This document shows, in pieces, positions 51,740 to 64,000 of a DNA stretch of 64,000 nucleotides. The stretch is from Paragonimus westermani (lineage: Eukaryota > Platyhelminthes > Trematoda > Plagiorchiida > Troglotrematidae): assembly GCA_008508345.1 (NCBI GenBank), contig QNGE01000298.1:164979-228978 (forward strand). Direction: 5' to 3'. The notes under the pieces are model-generated. The model was not told the origin of the DNA, did no database searches, and saw only the letters and a program-made list of their open reading frames with translations. Both the position numbers and the translations under genes were made by a program. Each line of letters begins with the position of its first letter. The stretch's first letter is position 1.

Positions 51740-53378
51740 ATCACATGTGAGCGATTTTCAACCTGAGATCAACCAAATCCCAGACTACTCACCGGTAGGT
51801 TGTATTATGAAAAGCCGTTGAAAATTCGTAAGCTGTGTGCCAAACAATCCCAACAAATTTGGTACCAGCTTCAGAATAACTGCCAAGTCTATAAAAATAG
51901 GCTTACAATGTGCTGTCGTATTAAACTCTCGTGGGACCCAGTTGTAATGATTTTCGTGGTGTCAACTTGGAAAAGGATCCTAGTCATGGGATGATGGATT
52001 AGAGCCACCAGGACAGCTAGGGTGTCTCCCCTCGAGGTGATGAACAATCCGTGCACAGTTCACGAGCTCTTGTAATAGAATGTTTGCGTACGATGGTTTA
52101 ATCGTGTCCAGTATAAGACCCACGGTGCACTGACAAACGCAGTTACTTTATGAAAGGACGGCAACAGTTCGACTTCCGGCCGTGGACAGGATAGGCACTA
52201 TTGAGGAGTACCAGCAAGAATGAAACCAGAATGTACTTTTCCATGCTGTCAAGTTAGTGATTACCCAAATTCACTCACTGCTTACTGACATTGAACTGGA
52301 CTGTAACAAGTCTTAAATGGGAAGGACTGAAACCATTGCTTCATTAACCTCGATCGGTAACAAAACAGTCAGAGCTTTGCAGTAAATTCGAAACAAGAAA
52401 AGTAACTACATTTTGCGAGTGCCTAAAGGATCAGTGGTGGGTTGCCGGGACTTGGTCGGAATACTATGGACACAGTCTGCTGTTGTCATATCTTACATGG
52501 TGCAGTGCTTAACACCGGTAATACGACAGATGTTCAAATACAGGTCAAGGCAAGCATATCCTCTACGGACGATAGTTGAATATCTCGATTACTTTTATGT
52601 CGGTCTAACACTAGCAGATTAAAAGCCGCGACTAATGGTGCAATCAATGGAATTCAAGACAAATCACTGACTAACACTAAATTTATATCTATTGACACCA
52701 CAAAATGTTCCGCATCGATAAACTGTGTCAACCTTTTAAAGGTTAATGTGGTTTTATTCAGTCCATTGTCGTGCATTTTTTAAATCGAGGACCCAGTTGT
52801 CCTGGGTGTGATTGATTTTTTACGAAACAAAAGCTTTTATCACTTCATTGGGGATATTTCATGACGGCTTGAAACGCGGCAAACCAATAATTATATACGG
52901 GTGTCAAAATTCCCACCACCTTAGTTTCCGTGCCAGTATTTGATTATTACGAATAGGTTCGAATTAAACAAGGCACATTAATTTCCGCTCAAGTGCTGCT
53001 ATTGAGGTAGAATCAAACGTGGTGACTTCTTGCATTGGTCGATTGAATTGGATAATCCCTGGAATGTAATACCCTGAAGTGTCTTGAAAGATTTTTCTGA
53101 TTGAAGATCAAAATTACGTCCTCTACTAAAACAGTGGGGTTTTTAATTCGGTTCACTCAGAAAACGAAGCCTTAATCAAATGTGCGTATTTCGCGTTGAT
53201 GGGCTGGGTGATTGAAGGGGGAACTGCTCTTGGTTGGTGATAAAAATTGTAAGCCAAATGTATATTTTGAAGTGCTCTATGCTTGACAGCTACTGTGAAC
53301 TAGATTAAATGTGACGGTTTGGATACCAGGTTGACCAGGAAATTAGCAGTCGTTCATAACAGGGTAAGAAGTATTTCA
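51740..53378. other. Intergenic, nothing recognised
   Basis: No frame above 70 codons, and no repeat shared with the window was noticed. Confidence 0.5.
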
Positions 53379-53451
53379 CCAGGACAAGATTCGAACTCGT
53401 AGTTAGAGACCGGAACGTAGTATTGTTTTGTCTAACACAGTGATCCTCTGG
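53379..53451 (-). repeat. tRNA-like segment, probable SINE head or tRNA pseudogene
   Basis: On the minus strand this 73-nt segment starts CCAG and ends CTGG, so its ends pair. It contains a T-arm (ACGAG, loop TTCGAAT, CTTGT) with the RNA polymerase III B-box word GAGTTCGAATC at the expected place. The acceptor stem has mismatches and no paired anticodon arm can be drawn, so a working tRNA is unlikely. tRNA-derived SINEs keep exactly this part. Confidence 0.45.
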
Positions 53452-55504
53452 AAAGAAAATCCTCTGGGGAGGGTGAATAGGTTGAAATGCCTGTTGTCTG
53501 TATAGATAATTCTTCATTTCGTATCACCCGATCGACAAGAGTACGATATGGTAAGAAAGACAATGGTACCTTCCCAGAACCATCACCTTAAGCATGCATC
53601 TCAATTGATACTGGGGTCCCGTTACGACCGTTCTGAGAAAACCGGAGTATTATAAATCTTCTGAGATGAGGTGTGTCGTGAAGTGATCTTCATTTGCCCA
53701 TCGTGGAGACAATCCCATTATCATCAAACAATGTAGACGCACATTTCCTTGAGCCAACCGATGGCAACAGTCATATACCGTTCAGAATAGACAAACTAAT
53801 CGGTATTGTATCATCCAACGGCCGCTGCCATTCAACAATGAAATTACGCACAAGCTGGGATATTCTCCGGTTTCTCAGGTCTAGACGTGCGCCAAATAAC
53901 GGTGATTCAAACCAAGGGATTGCCGGCCAAAAGTATGAAATAAAAGCAACCTGGTCTTAGCATGAAGCGGAGACAAGTGAATGGGGGAAATTCTGAAGTC
54001 AGCTATTCAGTTGTTTACTCCCGTAGAAGGAAAAAGATAATTCATGGTTGGCTTCTTTTCCTTACGGACGTAGTGACTTTTAGTTCACAGAGAAACGGCG
54101 TCGTCTGGGCTGTTCGCTTCAGTTGCTCCGATCTGTAAACTAAACTACTAACCTCCCGCACGCACTCACATTTGCATAACAGAGAATATCTGAGTGTAAA
54201 ATTATATGTTCCAGCAACTGTTTGGTGAATGCTGGTTTGACGTAATTTAAGAAACAAAACTATCGTTGAGTTGGTTTCACAATAGACGTCTTAGTTTTAT
54301 GTAGACAAAATGTTGGGTTCCGAGCCCAATGTGAAACTTGTTTACAAAAGCGGTTATGCAACTTGATGGTCCGATCAGAGATCAGCGCACTGGCATGCTG
54401 GGTTTAACTAGGCAAGTTTGCCATATTACGTCTTGGGGTATTACGCCAACTCCATGATTCATTTTTGTTTTGTGCGTGATTCAGTTAGGCATCAAGCTTG
54501 CGCACTGTTAGTGTTTATTCCCAGATAATATAATATAATAATCAACTAGGTAACCAACAGCTCTACAATACAATTGTGAATTCTCACAACCAAAAATGTC
54601 TTGGGGTGGGGGGTGAAGCGGTGCAAAGTATCCTAGAAGCCTTTAGGACTAGACTATGGTTTGGCCAATGAAGACCATGATAATTATCTGTAAATTAATG
54701 CGTCTCTTGGTCCTGGCGACCGTCGATTCCTCAATTTTGAATTGAAAGCTAGGATAGAGATCTCCCCCAGATTTGAAACTTCGTGAAGAACTACAAGGCG
54801 GACCAAAGAACTCATTGAAATGTTGGCGCCTCGACGTATCCGTCACTTGATGAACACTGACATTTCTTCGTGAATGTTTCTATTGAATTTGCCCGTAGTT
54901 CTGCTCCGATAAGGAACTATAGACATCTCAGTCACAAATGCCGGCCCGGACGTTGCACAAGCTACCTACTAACATTAAAGGGAATAGCCTGGAAGATCTG
55001 TCAGTTGAAGATAAGTGAAAAACATACAATGAGTACTGTGTAGTCCAGAATCAGGTAGAAGTAGCTGTGCTGGCCGACAAAAGTCATTACCAGTAAGACG
55101 TGACCAGCAAACTAAAACTGGTATACAACACTAATACGTCCATCAGCAAAACCTGTCTCGCAATCCATCATCTGTTTCCTAGAGGCGGTGCAAACTTCTG
55201 AAATAGAAAACCCACTAACGTACTTGGCAGTCTGCGTCTGCAGGTGTTTGCTACCAGCTCCCCAGTGTCTGTGAGATGTGATGAAAACAAATATTTCATA
55301 CCAAACGTAACGTCTCAAAACAATCAACGCCGTGCGAAATTAACCCTCCAGGCCCCGAATTAACTTCCCTTATTACTCAGAAAGTGTACTGGAGACTCAG
55401 CAAGACCACTCTGTAAAATTATTGATCGATCTTTCCTGGAGGGCAGTTTCCTCAGCGCTTGGAAGATTTACGTGGTATCGGTCACTTTTGAAGGCTGTGA
55501 TAGC
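53452..55504. other. Intergenic, nothing recognised
   Basis: An 88-codon plus frame at 53694-53960 has no recognisable domain. The part just before the reverse-transcriptase fossil may be its more decayed upstream portion. Confidence 0.5.
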
Positions 55505-55870
55505 AGTGGGGTCGACTGCATCAATATCGGCCTCCCCGAAGGTTATGGAGAGCTTTACTGACGACTGGTTATACTTCCTTCCATCTGCAATGCCATTTGA
55601 GAAGTATCACATAATTTGGAAAAGATTCCTATGAGTTGCCAGGTTACCTGCTTGACGAGAAGATTGGGTGAAGGCGGTTGATGAAGCCAGACAAGTCGTT
55701 CTGGTCTTTACCGGTTGCTGTAAGGCCTTCGACCGTGAATCTTAGTGATAATGGTATGGCAGATGCCATATTTCTACGAAGCACCGATTACCCTCAAGGA
55801 CGCCGCTTTATCACCACAGTGAACGGGGTTTTCCAGTTTGGTATCGTTTGATGAGCGGTATACCACGAAA
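55505..55870 (+). pseudogene. Non-LTR retrotransposon reverse transcriptase fossil
   Basis: Short conserved blocks of a LINE-type reverse transcriptase appear in order and at plausible spacing. KVMESF is at 55539-55556, the block before the palm. CKAFDRE is around 55719-55739 in the same frame, with the catalytic Asp of motif A. GRRFITTVNG is at 55798-55827, one frame over. SGIPR is at 55854-55868, corresponding to motif B, back in the first frame. Stop codons interrupt it, for example directly after motif A. The YXDD motif is not found. The style is CR1/Jockey-like, but the clade is not certain. Long dead and truncated. Confidence 0.7.
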
Positions 55871-58800
55871 TAATCAGTTCAAAATCCATTAAGAAAAATA
55901 CCTGTTCCTTACGAAAATAACCATTCTAGGGATAACTCACAAACTACATAATCAAATAAGCCATTCTACTTGCACAGAACACTGTTAGCTTACGAGTGTG
56001 TCTAATGTAGAACCACACATCAAAGCCTGTCTTAACAGCATCATCCGAAGTTGAACTCATGTGCGGACTTGACGCACATATTCCGGAATCCAAGCGGACT
56101 TCTCGGGTGAATTGGTCGTCGGAATGGTTGCAGATGGGTGAATACACATTCTACCTCTCCTGGTTAATTCTAGCCAGCCGGTGTTTGGGGCATGCTGCAG
56201 TGTGTTTGTTGTATGCCTGACAGGCAATATTCGGGTTTCTATTCCGCGGATTACCCTATCACTTTGTCAACCGCAATCTCCCCATTGCTATCTATTTGAA
56301 ACCGAAGCAATCTTCTGACTTCCCTTTACTTCATCAACCGTCCAAAGCAGGTTCAGATGCTTTCTGAGCTTCTTCTAATCTGTAAATTTATGATAACTTC
56401 TGTGAATCATACGGATAATCACCATAGCTCCAGATCTTCCCCGGATTGTTTGGGAAATATCCGTATTCTATGAAGCGCGAATTAGGACAAACGTCCTCGG
56501 CTGACGTGAACAAATGCAGATATCTCATGTTGTCGGCTATGTCATTATAGAGTGACCATTTTCACATTTGACACATTTGTTACCAAATAATACCAACACA
56601 TTCAAACGGTGCCACATGGTGACATACTCAGATGTGCATGATTACGAGTGATGATAGGCTTACCGCTATGTGTAAGTGACGGAGGCACCCTATTTCAATT
56701 CATTCGTCTACACATATTCAATTCATTTTACTTTTCTCTGCTACCCCACACCGGATATTCCACTCCCACAAACACTGCTCTCATTATTGTGTTGGTGCTC
56801 TTTGAAATTCGATGTTCGTTTTGTCCATACGTTTAGTAGGAGTTCGCACTGATGTCAGGAATACGGATGGAGTGCTCACAGTTTCTAGATCCCAAGCACC
56901 TTGGTGTTTATTTCCGTTTATCCTAAAGCATTTACCTCTACATATATTCTGTTAGTATATATATATATACCTAAAATATTGCGCCTCTCTTGGGGCTGAC
57001 TACTTGTATTTCGGGGTTCTGCATAGGTATAAAATTGTGAGCATTAGTTGTCTCACGCTGGTCCGCAGATAAGTAAGGCGCATATTAGTGAACCCGTTTA
57101 ACAAGTACTGGTCAGATTAGCATGCAGTTTGGAGATGGTTGCTTTGTTTTCACCCAAATGATGATGTGCGCTTAAGGGAAACACTGGAGAGCTGTATTGT
57201 TTGGACAAACTTAGTTCATCGGAACGAGTATGGCAGAATCAAGTGCAGCACAATTTTTCTTCAGATTTAGTTATTAGCGTCCAGCAGGCAGAGCCCAGGT
57301 TTTACGTAAGCAATAATCTAAACCTGTCGCTACATTCTATAAACAAGCTAAGGATAATCAGTGGAGGAGCTGTTATCGATTCCCTTTGGCTCCACAAGCG
57401 GATCGGCTTATTTGACAGATTTCGACCTGGTCACGCGGTCTATATATTTAGCTACTCCTATATTCAGCTTCAATGTGGGTTACATATCCTAAAATTGGTA
57501 TCCAGCTTGACACCGTTGTCTACCGTTATTGCTCAAGCGCGCGTGTGTGTACATACGTAGATGCACACATTAGCAGTGGGGAAAATGCAGACTATCCGAA
57601 GAATGAGAGTTGCCATTAACGGTCATCCAAATGGCAAAGCATCCGTAACTGACACTGATTATTTCTGGCGTAATCTTATTAGTTGCGCTCTTTCTTGATC
57701 TGCTTCCCAGGTGTCTCTCATGGGACATGCAGGACACTCGGAAGATGCCAAACCTAGCTGAAACCGTCTGTCGGGTTCGAAATCTCAGCGCGCCTCTCGG
57801 GTAGGAGAGCAGTGATAGCCTGATTGTTTGCTAGGAACAAAAAGGACATATTCAAAGCTAGCTAACGTTACAGCTGACTACGCAGCCAAAGGTGTGCCTG
57901 GTGCATTTTGTGTGGGCAAACTTTACAGCTCAGCAGTGATGGTCAAAATCAGTGGACAAGAATGTCAGCATGTCCTGACAACTCCTGTATTTTGTAAACC
58001 GATAGTGCGCAGAACGGCTGACATGAATCCGATCCTTGATGCCCCTATTTTTGGAAGTTTAGCTTCAAACGGACATAACAAAATTCGTCCGTGCCCGAAA
58101 CCTTCGGGGAAAGCTGCCTTTAAAGTGGTTCGGAAAAACAAAGATAACGTTATTAACCAAATCGTTTAATCACCCAGTCGCTGGTTCTACCTCTATTATT
58201 GGAGACTGCAAACTGAAGCACTGAGAGTAATAAAACTGTACTCAGTGGCGTTAACAGAACTAAACTAATACGCGTTTTAAGAGTGGGGTGCGTGTTTATG
58301 TTCGGCTATTTTCCATCACGATTACTTCACAAATGTTGTTCTGTTGACTAGCCGTAATGGTAAACATTAGTCCTTGTTTTCAAAAAAGTTAGGGGACTTT
58401 CAGGGAACCACTTCCTCAAAGTTTTCCTTCGCAATTAACCTTAAATTTTTCCTTCAAACGCCTTTCTCCTGAGCAGTCTCCACGGGATAGTTTCCGATGC
58501 AGGATGGTCGGTACTTACAACCGATCATGTAGTACACCAATGCCTTAGTGAAAGGTTCAAACCCTTTCTTTGTTGATCAATAACTCGAAGTGTGCGGACA
58601 TTTTAACCGTACTGTTTAAAGATTATCTATACTGACAGATTGTCATCGACGATCCACAACTTCCTATCGGTTACCTGGATAGGTTCTCATCTCTGTTTCG
58701 GAATGCTGGATAGTTGTGGGACTTGTTGAATCGGGGCATTTCAGGGTCCCTCCACACGGTTGATGTCTGTGGTTAAATGTTCCTCTGTGATTTCCCTTGG

Positions 58801-61800
58801 TTTGTCAATGAAAGATTGAACATTGCAGTGTACGTCAACGAAACATTCGTTAAAATGTTGTGGCGTCCTTTAGTTAATTTTTGTATATAAACCTCACTAC
58901 CATTAGAATCTACCCTTTATATCTTACCTTTTCAGTGTCATCCTACGTATTTTCTCCTTTCCGACTCCAAGCCAACATGATGGTCTGAATCCTCAGTTAA
59001 ATCTTTCTCCTCCCACGACAACAAACAGTCCATCTGTAGTTTGCCGTTGACATAATTTTTTGGCAAATCTCAATCTTGTAAAACGCAAACTGGTGGTGAA
59101 TCATTGACTGCTTGTGTTTTGCCGTTTGTCGTTTCATCTTACCTTGACTGCATAATTCTCTGAGAGATGCGAGTAAGCCACGGCTAGACATTTAACTTCA
59201 GATGCTCACAGTGCGTTTTGGTAAACGTCCTCGGCATGATTGCTCGGGCGTAAGCGGAAGCTTCACTCGACGCAGTCCAAATCCCGAATCACAGTGTGCG
59301 TTTCTGCCAAACTCCGAGTCAAGACATTTTCAATGGTGAAGCCGAGTATCATAACGCATCAAGGACAGCATCTCGCGATTTGAGGTTGCGAATGTATTTT
59401 ACCGGCTGAACTGACAAATTCCACTTAACAAACGACTTGTCGTTGTTATGGCCACGAGGATTGCAAGCTGAATTGGAGCTCACTGTCTAGCCAGCACCTG
59501 TTGGCCAGGTCGGAAACAGGCAAAAGTTGTCTCATTTAATTCACTAGCTGAATTTAAACACAGACTGGCAACAATTACTTTGCGATTAACTGGCGAAGAC
59601 AATAAGACGTGCCACTGGTACTAGGCTTATGGTTTTGAATATTCCGTTAATTCTATAACATATAGTGAATACAACCACCAATCTCTGATGCGAAACGAGG
59701 TTTATGGCCTCGTGCACCTCGCTGAGTAACTAACCCAACAGTTTCGTAGTTCTTGGGTTTGGAATTTGCACAATATATACCAATTCCTAATAAAATATTC
59801 TAGTATTTTTGTTGGTAACTGACATCCGCTCGATTGTGTCCTACCGCCTCGACCAATACGACGTATGAATGAACAACTTTGATATCAGAATGTTACGGTT
59901 TTCCTGTGACTGAAGAACCCTAATTAAAAGCTGATTTGTCAGCAAATTTACAGCCAACTCATTTTCTGCAGTTGAACCGTTGCAAGATGTTACTAGTTAA
60001 GCTTGCACGCATTGCTGATGCAAAGTTTGTTTCTTCCGTAATAATGACCATTCTTGACAAGACGTGGAACAACATGTCAGCAGAAGGAAATGGGGAAGTT
60101 TGTCAAATATTGGAACAGCGAGCATCATGCTCACATACTCCAACGGACCGCTGTTAGGGCGTTAACTATATTACTGGTGGGCACTAACAAAAAGTAAACG
60201 CAAGCTTTGGGTCAGATCTGATTGCTGTCGACATGTGACGGCACTCTGTTGAAGAGCAAGGACCCTGTACATTCCATTACTAAGCTTTGCAGCTCTCACG
60301 AATTCACCGCTGCACTGAGTATATGTGCAGTGGAGCTACTCAGTTCATACCGATAAGCGACATGGGCGTGCCTAACTGCAGAATGTTAGCCACACTCGAC
60401 AACATGAGCTCAAACTTTATAGGTGAAACTCTGTGAACTGTAAGTGTTCGAATGATCTCATCGGAAATTGACAAGTCTCAGTATGACCAATTGAAACATT
60501 AGGGTATACCCATCACCACACCTCCAGTGCGTCCGTGAGTATACGTTCCATAATTATCTTGCTGAAGCTGTCATGTATGTAATCAGCTCAACTACTTCTC
60601 TAACATACCGCGCAAATGTGTAGTTTGTCGGGACTTTAATACATATTTGACCTACACTTCAAAGTCTAGCGCGAACTTGAAAACTTATTTGTTCATTCAA
60701 TCGACTACTAGTACAGCGTATGGCAAGGACGGTCCGGCACAAAGCTCGGGAGGGACCGCCCGATGTGATCAGCGTTCTCAGCCATGTCAGCAACGTTACC
60801 ATTTTTAACTGCCTAGCATGGCTGTTACCCATGAACACTACCATTGCAACTACTCATGTTTTTTCAAAGACTTCTACACGGCGCCTCAGGAGGAGCGATT
60901 ATTCACTACCGTACAACATGGTGAACAACACAACTTGCATTGGCGTCCTCACACGAACTCAGTAGTATGTAGACTAACGGTATCTTGTACAGCCGCATTC
61001 AGGATACAAATTACAAGTCAAGGATTAATCTCACATCAACCATTCCCTCCATGATATCTCACAAGCTCCCATTGTCGCAACTGTCGAATTCACTTCTACT
61101 GCATTGTGCGGATTTTAATAAGTCCAAACACACGGTTTGTCACACGGTTTTTGTTATTCACTTATATTCGGCACACTGTTGTTTGTGTGTTATATATGCT
61201 TTTTTGTTGATGTTATTCGCCTTCTGGTCACAAGCAGTTTTTTTGCCAGTAGAAGATAAATTACAATTATGTTCAGAACCAAACGAAATTACGAGCAATA
61301 ACGCGAAGCCAACTTGTAGGGTCTGGCATACATCCTCATCCATATTTGACCCACATAGTGCAACGCTATACAAATGGGGATGTTATACCAAGAGCAATTA
61401 ACCTGTTGATAGTAGGAACAAGAGTTATTAGTTTCGCTTCAAAAATGGCTTGCGGCTCAATCACTCAAGTGAGCACCAAAATAAGTACAAAAAGCTAATT
61501 TCGTCTATTCAACATGGGTGCACCAGTGTTATTTTTCACTGTAAATGACAAACTTTTAACGGAATTTATTTTTAAACGAGTAAGGCAAATGTGGCAAACG
61601 TTATAAAATCGTGCACTTGATATGGCCAAGCAATAGCCTAACAAGCTGTGAAGTGCAGTAACAAAGGCATTCAATGCAAGACCCGTGAACTAATGCTCCG
61701 AAACTTCCAATTACTGAATAGAGGTCGATTGGTTATCTCACGACCTCGTACAGATGGTAGAAACTAGAACGCCGCATAGGCTTGTGAGCAAAGAACGACA

Positions 61801-63059
61801 GACACAACCACAGTCATCTGAATCACAAAAACAGTCCTTTTAAAAGAGAACATGCGTGAAAAACGAGACAGACACCCAATAGGACTAAACCCTTAGGCCA
61901 GCGGTGTTGGGGTTGGGGGCTGGCAGACCGAATACAGCGTCTAGAAGATGGTTTAGGCCCACGGAGCAGTTGGTATAATGGAGTGACGTGTAAGTGGCAG
62001 ACAAATAGGTGGACGTCGTTACTGTGTACAATATATGTGATTGGTCAGAGGACAGCGTTTGAATTAACATTCAACTAATGCACTACACAATTCATACGAC
62101 TGATATAATTCTGTTATCCTTTGAATCAACTGATGGTTACATATATCCATTCATATCTCCATGATGTACGTTTGTCAAACCTCGCTTTAACATAAATTCC
62201 TAAATCGACAGAAGAAATAGCTAACGAAGTTACCAGTGGATCTTGAGTTTGAAAAAATACTACCGAGTGGTCTTTTTTACGAAGTGTTTCTATCATTGAA
62301 TAGGTTGAGTTTGTTCTGGAATGTCGCTGAAATCCAAAACGGAATCTGGTTTATTAGGTTGAAATACAAGCAGAGTTTGTTGATGAACCATCGAATTGAG
62401 TATTTTGAACGTTGTTTAGGAAAACAACTGAAATGGACATGGTCAATGCAACACATCAACATGACCACCAACAAAAATAGTATTCGATGGGAGAACGCAG
62501 GTTATGATTTTGGCTGGATTGAATCCACTAATATGGGGTGCACACTTCGGAGCAGCATATATACTACCAACTTAAACGTAAAGCTACGCTGGTGAATGGA
62601 GCTAATTATTTCACATATTCTGTTACTAGATGATCTGGAAAACAACTCAAACAGTTAACGTCAGAATATAATGGCGTTACTACTGGATAACGAAATCGTA
62701 TTCTTTATGCGTCCAGATGCCACTTTTTCATGTCGGAATCTTCTCAAATTCAAGACGTTTGCAGGAGTACACGCAACAACATACCCTGAAAACACCGAAG
62801 TGACGGTGACAGCCCAGATGGATTTTACTTACATTAGCGTAATCTACTTTTTCTGTATAAGTAGTCCAATTAAATAGCCAAATTCACTGGGATAACCCAG
62901 ATGTGCTTAAAAATGGGCACGATGAATGGTAAAGCTTCGGTTTAACGGTTCATCTTCGTCTGGTCACTTGGAACAGCACTTTTATCATAAAAAAATTCAC
63001 AGATCCAAAAAGTCTGAGGCTGCGTTTAACAATTCTCACACCTTCGGCTGATCCCATTT
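55871..63059. other. Gene-poor intergenic stretch
   Basis: Frames of up to 138 codons occur (60985-61401, 57201-57560, 62236-62595, 57828-58169, all plus) but none shows a known domain or a convincing splice context. A TA tract lies at 56.96 kb. Confidence 0.5.
56955..56970. repeat. (TA)n microsatellite
   Basis: Uninterrupted TA run. Confidence 0.85.
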
Positions 63060-63402
63060 AAGCAGAAGATACCTCTTACAACAAAATGAAGGCGTTCTTC
63101 TTCAAGACTGGATACTGGCATCATGACGGCCAGCATGATGTACGTAAGAAGGCGCAACCCAATTGCTGGGCTCGTCGTAAGTATACAGGGTTGGCTGCAT
63201 CCCTTCCGGGTTAGCCTGTCATAGTGACCGAAGTCAAAGGACGCCTGCGCTTAACCATCACCGCAAGTGGTTCGATGTGCACCAGTTGTGGTTCCACTCA
63301 CACATAACGTGTCCAGTGTAGACCCGAAGGAATAAGACCAAGGGGCATGTGTGTGGGACCTCTATGCCCAGCCGGTCAGTTTTTGTTAATCAATCAATAG
63401 GC
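63060..63402 (+). repeat. Probable dispersed-repeat 3' end with CAAT tail
   Basis: This block is richer in G+C than its surroundings and ends at GTTAATCAATCAATAG, a short simple tail like those closing non-LTR elements and SINEs. No coding signal is visible, and no second copy lies in this window, so the assignment rests on form alone. Confidence 0.3.
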
Positions 63403-64000
63403 TAGCATGAAAATGAAACTCCTATCTCTCGAGGAATAAACAGATAGAGACTCCAATTGTAAGTTCAAAACTGAGATGAAAGATGTGGAAAATGTAATGC
63501 AAGAAGTGGTTCAGTATATGAGTGCATGTTAATGCACTCTGGAGGGGATAGGAGGAAAAACAGAATTCAAGGTTATACTGGAGTAAATTATATCAAACAT
63601 TGAAGAGAAAGATAGGTAGTAGTCCACAGAGATCCAGATTTCTGAAAAGGAGAGCGGATGAGTTATCAAACGACTGTAGACATTGGTCGATGCGAGCAGG
63701 AAAAAATAGACATAGCCGATGTCACCTATTCGAGCCTAACGTACCCGCTTTCCACTAGCCGGCGGTGTACTATGAGTAGGTTGGTGACCTACTAATCCAA
63801 AACGGTCAGCGTACTCCCGGCCGCACACATCACAAAGCTAAACAGTCATGCTGCCAAAATCTATGGCAATGATGGTTCCTTTGCGTACCGCGCGCTTCAC
63901 TTCACAGCTGCAAAATAAGTGCTGATGGAACTAGTGAATGTCCACCCGAAATATATTTCTCCAGGATGTTTGGTTCAGTTTGAGGTCTTCTTAAGATCTA
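63403..64000. other. Intergenic, nothing recognised
   Basis: No open frame of note and no repeat recognised to the window end. Confidence 0.5.

Noticed and set aside
57765..57800. GGGTTCGAAATCTC, another B-box-like word.
   Set aside because: The only A-box-like word is too close and no T-arm pairs.
57828..58169. 113-codon plus frame with a basic C-terminal end.
   Set aside because: Starts at a TTG rather than an ATG, no known domain, and no convincing splice sites around it.
62236..62595. 119-codon plus frame rich in aromatic residues.
   Set aside because: No recognisable family; a frame in another reading also spans it; length within chance range.
1..64000. CRISPR arrays, operons, ribosome binding sites or phage modules.
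   Set aside because: No regularly spaced direct repeats or gene clusters; a split homeobox gene with a 4.7 kb intron marks the DNA as animal nuclear sequence.

Overview
The window looks like nuclear DNA of a flatworm, most probably a digenean fluke. It is AT-leaning, gene-poor and repeat-rich, has long introns, and carries one recognisable developmental transcription-factor gene. The phylum call is an inference from gene form, repeat style and base composition; no rRNA, tRNA or mitochondrial marker is present to fix it.

The only host gene I can support is a Six3/6 (optix) class homeobox gene on the minus strand. Exon 1 (24562-23097) carries a long low-complexity N-terminus, the SIX domain and the homeodomain. 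A 4.7 kb intron follows, and exon 2 (18369-16806) carries a long Ser/Thr/Asn-rich tail with a basic nuclear-localisation cluster. The two exons join in phase and predict a protein of 1009 residues. A CpG-rich, CCAAT-containing segment (about 24.6-25.15 kb) lies just upstream and is the likely promoter/5' region.

The second major object is a 5.1 kb BEL/Pao LTR retrotransposon (7128-12208, minus strand). Its LTRs are nearly identical (two differences in about 503 bp) and a 5-bp target duplication, ACAGG, flanks it. Its body is defective: gag has an in-frame stop, several frames are shifted, and the reverse transcriptase with most of RNase H is missing. It inserted recently although it could not mobilise itself.

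The remainder is intergenic sequence holding decayed repeats. The most interesting is a dispersed family with copies at 13.9 kb, 25.9 kb and 36.6 kb. Two copies contain a hairpin with a hammerhead-ribozyme-like core, all three share one fixed end, and two have inverted 5' extensions, a pattern that recalls Penelope-like elements. Other remnants are a fold-back repeat at 51.5 kb with single-arm relatives elsewhere, a non-LTR reverse-transcriptase fossil at 55.5-55.9 kb, a 73-nt tRNA-like/SINE head at 53.4 kb, and several microsatellites. No CRISPR array, operon or other prokaryotic feature is present. Tens of kilobases show no protein-coding signal that I can defend.
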